The notes under the pieces: model-generated
Databases searched by the model: none
What the model was told of the DNA's origin: nothing
The model's input: only the letters and a program-made list of their open reading frames with translations
NCBI RefSeq assembly: GCF_000001635.26
Contig: NC_000075.6
Location: 106,081,054 to 106,145,053 of the forward strand
Length of the DNA stretch: 64,000 bases
DNA from: Mus musculus
Lineage: Eukaryota > Chordata > Mammalia > Rodentia > Muridae
Direction: 5' to 3'
Position numbers and translations under genes: made by a program
Shown here: piece by piece, positions 62,138 through 64,000 of the stretch
Layout of the letters: the number at the start of each line of letters is the position of its first letter
Numbering within the stretch: the stretch's first letter is position 1

Positions 62138-62441
62138 TCTTGTTACTGCTTTGTTCCTGTCTTGAACAGGATCCCACAGGGCAGAAGACTTTCCACCGCT
62201 AAAGGTATCATATACCCTGTGCTGTAGAATACTATCTTCCAAGCATAACCATCTTCATTAGAATACCTGCAAGTGACCCACAAGATGAGGTTACTATTTC
62301 CTCATAAAAACAAACAGGTAGGGAAAACCACAGACTGTCACCTGAGATTCCAGGCACTCTGTCCTATTACCCCCACCCCCCCCAGGTGATTGTAATTCTG
62401 CCAGACTAGCTGCATATGGTCTCAGGTTGGGGAGATAATAG
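62138..62441. other. Unique sequence, no gene seen
   Basis: C-run ACCCCCACCCCCCCCAGG near 62,370. No repeat or exon is recognised. Confidence 0.35.
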
Positions 62442-62625
62442 CATGGCTTCTCAACCTGTGGGTTGCGACCCTTTCAGGTAGCATATTAAATATTTACATC
62501 AGGTTTCATAACAGTCGTAAAATTACAGTTATGAAGTAGCAATTCAATCATCTTGTGGCTGGAGTCACCATAACATAATGAACTGTATGAGAGGGTCACA
62601 GTGTTAGGAAAGTTAAGAAGCGCTG
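62442..62625. mobile_element. URR1-type hAT DNA transposon (nonautonomous)
   Basis: It starts CATGGCTTCTCAACCTGTGG and ends TTAAGAAGCGCTG, with matching inverted ends. AAAATTACAGTTATGAAGTAG is internal. The flanking 8-mers GATAATAG and GTCAAGAG agree in 5 of 8. It is internally shorter than the copy at 22,658. Confidence 0.75.
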
Positions 62626-63294
62626 GTCAAGAGCATGGAAGGTTAACCGATGAGAGTACACCTCTATATGGCGTCATGAGGAAGACATTATCTAAGCTGG
62701 GGTGACACTGGTGACTTTAATGGCATCGTTGCTTTGTTGCTGATGCCTACTTGTGATCACTCCCTATCCAGGATTGGATATCCACTCCAAGCTACACCCA
62801 CAAGTCAGCCCTACTATCACTAATTCTACCACCTTGAGCCTCAGCCTCTTCCCTCATCCAATTAGGATCCTTGACCCAATCGCAACAGTCAATCAGTGGT
62901 CCCTTGGAGCCACCCTGAAGGAACAACAGATCTGTGGGTGTGAGACCGTGGTGCCTTCAAAACAGCAACTCTCTAAAGAAAGACAAGACAGGCCAGCCTT
63001 TCAGGTGACAATTCAGGCAGAGAACTTGAAGGCAAAACATCCCATCTCAGCCACACAAGGCTGGCCACTGCTGCTATTCCCTGCTATTGAGTTGGAGCAG
63101 CAGTACCCATCATCTTTGGAGTAAGCAGGCTTTGTCAGGACTCCATCAGCCAGAGAAACTGCCTTTCTGCCCTGGTTGCTCTTCTGCCTTAGGCTGTGGA
63201 GTCTTGGCAGTTTCTCTCTCGCACACACTCTGAGCACATACACAGCAACCCGCCACCACCCACTGTAGAGCAGAGGCAGCTGCTAGGCCTCCAT
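62626..63294. other. Unique sequence, no gene seen
   Basis: The 123-codon frame at 62,753-63,124 has no recognised domain. No repeat is recognised. Confidence 0.35.
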
Positions 63295-63450
63295 GCTGGA
63301 ACCAAAATTGAATGAGCGTTTTCACAATGTCGCCTCCCGCTGACAGCTCCTAATTGCATGTTGAAGCCATGTGATGGAGCCCAAGTTACACTAATTATGT
63401 CATTACCCTAATTAAGTAAATACTGTATGTGCTAATTGGCTGAAATCTCT
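63295..63450. promoter_or_regulatory. Candidate distal regulatory block (unverified)
   Basis: Repeat-free. TGACAG at 63,341 is followed by homeodomain-type cores TAATTG (63,351), TAATTA (63,392), TAATTA (63,409) and TAATTG (63,433), with CATTAC at 63,401 between them. The density of TAATT cores in about 90 bp is the highest in the window outside simple repeats. Enhancer function is an inference. Confidence 0.4.
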
Positions 63451-64000
63451 TCCGGGGGATGGGCACTGCGAGAGGAGCCCTGTATCTCTTGGGTTTTGAT
63501 GAGGGTGCTCTGGAGGTAACACACAGAGGTAATAGACCTTCCCAGGGGTCACCTGGTGAAACTCAGGAAGGACCCTGGATGGGAACTCTGGACGGGTATG
63601 CCTGCACGGGCTCTGGGCAAAAGTACTGACCAAGTCACCAAAAACCCAAGTCAAAGGCTTGCCCTGGCCCCAGCAATCTAGTAGTCATGAGCTAGACTTT
63701 CCTTTCAATAGGGTTCCTTTGCTGTCCCCCACCTCAAGAAGCCCAGGACCTTTGGGCTTATGGACTTTTTGGGCATAGGGGGCATCAAGGAAACCAAGGG
63801 AACCTGTCAATGTCCAGACAGGACCAAGACAGCCATTAACTAGCATTCATCTTTGAAATCCAGTTGTGTGTTTAGCCTGGGAAGCAAGAATGAACTAAGC
63901 TGCTGACCAAGCAAAAGACCAGTTGCTAGAGATAAAAATCAATGTGTATTAGCAAAAGAATGACCAGGACCACCATTCCTGGGAAGATGTGTGGAGCAGC
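63451..64000. other. Unique sequence, no gene seen
   Basis: No repeat or exon is recognised up to the window end. Confidence 0.35.

Overview
This window looks like mouse genomic DNA (genus Mus), either intergenic or inside a very long intron. It is saturated with rodent SINEs. These include young B1 copies carrying the Mus-type box GATTTCTGAGTTCGAGG, for example at 54,316 and 55,974, and B2_Mm2-type copies, for example at 24,558 and 33,905. Older B3, B4 (ID-B1 fusion), proto-B1 and ID-like copies are also present. There are also rodent MaLR/ERVL-type solo LTRs, L1 fragments, two rodent hAT (URR1-type) transposon fossils, and mammal-wide MIR and L2 remnants. CpG is depleted and microsatellites are abundant. 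I found no exon set, CpG-island promoter or RNA gene that I can defend. Nearly all long open frames are translations of simple repeats or SINEs. The one recognisable gene-derived sequence is a decayed processed pseudogene of ribosomal protein L6 on the minus strand at about 40.2-40.9 kb.

Layout. 0-7.4 kb is dense in repeats and holds a three-layer nest (LTR in B3 in B4), an L1 3' region hit by a B1, and a MaLR LTR. 7.4-16.3 kb is mixed unique sequence with B2, B4, B1 and B3 copies and long dinucleotide or trinucleotide runs. 16.3-17.2 kb holds two LTRs, followed by a 2.5 kb block without recognisable repeats (17.2-19.7 kb). 19.7-31.5 kb is SINE-rich. It includes a B1 whose internal box has grown into a 236 bp GGCAGA array and a B1 whose tail has grown into a 509 bp GAA-type purine tract. 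33.1-34.6 kb is an ancient L1 broken apart by at least four later insertions. 34.7-35.0 kb is a repeat-free block rich in homeodomain/TALE-like motifs between two polypurine tracts. 37-41.4 kb holds old L1 pieces, a minimal 29 bp L1 insertion, the Rpl6 pseudogene and an LTR. 41.5-50 kb is mixed, with MIR fossils, a second hexamer-expanded B1 and an LTR inside a MIR. 50.7-51.4 kb carries a local inverted duplication with arms of about 160 bp. 52-62 kb is SINE- and LTR-rich with two further candidate conserved blocks, the second being the homeodomain-site-rich segment at 63.3-63.45 kb.

There is no operon or pathway to describe. The story is one of insertion history, tail and box microsatellite birth, and a few repeat-free islands that could be distal enhancers. 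All family assignments come from remembered consensus features, not from a database search. LTR subfamily names in particular are left open where I could not decide.
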